In this document: positions 63,007-64,000 of the stretch, in pieces
Position numbering within the stretch: position 1 is the stretch's first letter
Layout of the letters: each line of letters starts with the position of its first letter
Assembly: GCF_000316035.1 (NCBI RefSeq)
Contig: NZ_ANHX01000021.1
Coordinates: 1 to 64,000, forward strand
From: Paenibacillus sp. PAMC 26794
Lineage (GTDB): Bacteria; Bacillota; Bacilli; Paenibacillales; Paenibacillaceae
Length of the DNA stretch: 64,000 nucleotides
Direction of reading: 5' to 3'
Made by a program: the position numbers and the translations under genes
The notes under the pieces: model-generated
Databases searched by the model: none
The model's input: the letters and a program-made list of their open reading frames with translations, nothing else
Told to the model about the DNA's origin: nothing

Positions 63007-63676
63007 TTATTTAGACGGTGTATTAAGTCCAATAATCCATTCAGCCAGATCCTGTGTCTGTTTCAACAAGGCGATAGGGTCACGGAACCAGGATTGTTCT
63101 TCCGTCCATATGTACACATTTCCATTTTTGATAGCAGGTAATGAACCCCAGATCGGCTCTGCCTGAAGGTCTTTCAACTGAGACTTGCTGGTCAGCACAA
63201 TGTAATCTCCGGCATATTTGGAGAGCAGTTCTATAGAGAATTCATAATAGGCGCCCTGCATCAACTCGGATGGAATGTTCTTTGGTGCTTGCAAACCAAG
63301 CAATTCGTAGATGTTACGCCCTCCCCGGCCCGACTGATTGCCAAAAATGAAGACTTGGCGATCATATTCCTGCATAACGGAGAATGTAGCGTCAGCTGGA
63401 ACAACACTCTGCACCTCCTGCTTGATTTTGGCAATCTCCTCATCAAAATCAGAGTGTCAGACGTCTTCCTTTTCCCCCATGCAGCAGCAAGAACTGGCTT
63501 GTAGTCCATACCTCTTCATCCAGCCAGACCTGACCCCTGCCTTGAACATACACAAATGCACTGGTCGGTAACACATAATTGCGTATGAACTCGTGTGTTG
63601 CGAATGATATAAGACGCACATCAAGCACGCGAACCTGTACCTGATCCCACAGCTTGATGTCATTCTGAATTCCCAT
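63007..63676 (-). pseudogene. Remnant of a second Btr-type AraC/siderophore-binding regulator
   Basis: Two frames of one former gene. The 5' part (63676 down to about 63465, ATG behind GGAGAGGGAG) encodes a cupin-type sensor segment (ATHEFIRNYVLPTSAFVYVQG). The 3' part (from about 63455 to the stop at 63007) encodes the last 150 residues of a FeuA-type binding domain (IWGSLPAIKNGNVYIW). They meet near 63455 with a frame change. The whole AraC helix-turn-helix region and the first half of the binding domain, about 300 residues compared with Btr, are missing. The product cannot be a DNA-binding regulator. Confidence 0.75.
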
Positions 63677-63744
63677 ATGAACTCCCTCTCCTAAGCGATC
63701 AAACACACACAATACCTTGGCATTGTGACTAAAAGCCTACCCAT

Positions 63745-63765
63745 AATTGATAATGATTATCAATT
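63745..63765. promoter_or_regulatory. Perfect 21-bp Fur palindrome
   Basis: Two arms, AATTGATAAT and its complement, meet at a central G; the core TTGATAATGATTATCAA is an ideal Fur box. It lies about 70-90 nt before the start of the broken Btr-type gene. Confidence 0.8.
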
Positions 63766-63825
63766 ATAACAATGATGGAACCATCTTTGAAGCCTACCTC
63801 CGTTTTTGTTAGATGCCGCAAAATA

Positions 63826-63866
63826 AAAAACGGTCGAAATCCCTCATAGAGAGATCTCAACCGTTC
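63826..63866 (-). terminator. Terminator of msrB
   Basis: Stem AACGGTTGAGATC.../...GATTTCGACCGTT (imperfect) with a TTTTTATTTTGC tail on the minus strand. Confidence 0.8.
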
Positions 63867-63879
63867 TAAAATTATGGCC

Positions 63880-64000
63880 TTATTGCCTTTTGATAAAGTC
63901 AGACAATAAATATCCGTATCGTTCTTCCTCCATCTTGTCTAACGGAATAAACCGGATCGATGAACTGTTAATACAGTAACGTTTGCCGCCGCGATCTTCG
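63880..64000 (-). CDS. msrB: Peptide-methionine (R)-S-oxide reductase, C-terminal end
   Basis: The last 39 codons of a gene that runs in from outside the window. [16 protein letters not shown] contains the catalytic Cys motif (RYCINS) of MsrB, and the following MEEERYGYL is the usual C-terminus. The enzyme reduces methionine-R-sulfoxide in proteins. The zinc-binding Cys pairs are beyond the window edge, and a fusion to MsrA cannot be excluded. Confidence 0.85.
   Translation of the reverse strand, partial: EDRGGKRYCINSSSIRFIPLDKMEEERYGYLLSDFIKRQ

Noticed and set aside
1-64000. tRNA, rRNA, T-box or known riboswitch
   Set aside because: No tRNA cloverleaf, rRNA stretch, T-box TGGNACC element or recognisable riboswitch core was seen in the intergenic regions.

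Overview
The window looks like a chromosomal segment of a Paenibacillus-like, spore-forming Firmicute. The evidence is a spore-coat transglutaminase (Tgl), Btr-type AraC regulators fused to siderophore-binding domains, hxlAB, lutABC, strong AGGAGG-type ribosome binding sites, CcpA (cre-like) sites and Fur boxes. I read about 55 protein genes, no rRNA or tRNA, no CRISPR array and no insertion sequence. Most genes lie on the minus strand. Many ends are marked by strong hairpin terminators.

Layout. 0-1 kb: a lone tyrosine recombinase. 1.1-8.3 kb: a tightly overlapping seven-gene operon encoding an oligopeptide-type ABC importer (binding protein, two permeases, two ATPases) followed by a PLP aminotransferase and a binuclear amidohydrolase. 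8.5-11.9 kb: iron alcohol dehydrogenase with a cre site, an M3 oligopeptidase and a 30-residue membrane protein. 12-25.7 kb: an LppM-like lipoprotein, an isolated KhtT N-domain, a four-PAS hybrid kinase, Tgl, a divergent stand-alone IF-3, Mn-pyrophosphatase, a PPP phosphatase, a luciferase-like oxidoreductase, an LTA-synthase-type enzyme and a degenerate pyruvate phosphate dikinase lacking its phosphohistidine domain. 26-30 kb: small unknown proteins and an iron-siderophore pair under Fur boxes; the regulator is interrupted by an in-frame stop. 30-34 kb: a compact operon of a large methyltransferase, a histidine phosphatase, a DEDDh exonuclease and an unknown protein, followed upstream by GNAT and APH gene remnants.

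34.3-40 kb: a sugar-catabolic block (RidA, AraC regulator, Gfo/Idh/MocA dehydrogenase with a cre site, and an alpha/alpha-barrel glycosidase-like protein). 40-44 kb: a P450-BM3-type fusion enzyme and glutathione peroxidase. 44.6-49.9 kb: rhaB, a DeoR regulator and lutABC in one direction, which joins rhamnose phosphorylation to oxidation of the lactate expected from rhamnose catabolism. 50-57 kb: DUF2500 protein, PepF, hxlA-hxlB-hxlR (formaldehyde fixation), a lactonase, an AEC transporter and a DUF2062 protein. 58-61.4 kb: a second DeoR paralogue coupled to an OsmC protein, an OYE-family reductase and a SRAP protein with altered catalytic residues. 61.6-64 kb: a secreted metzincin-like protease with a lipoprotein, a second Fur-controlled Btr-type gene that has lost its middle, and the 3' end of msrB.

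Themes. Iron uptake is represented by Fur-controlled genes of which two regulators appear damaged. Several genes are domain-reduced or active-site-altered versions of well-known enzymes (PPDK, SRAP, KhtT, IF-3). These, and the methyltransferase/phosphatase/exonuclease operon, are the parts most worth a closer look.
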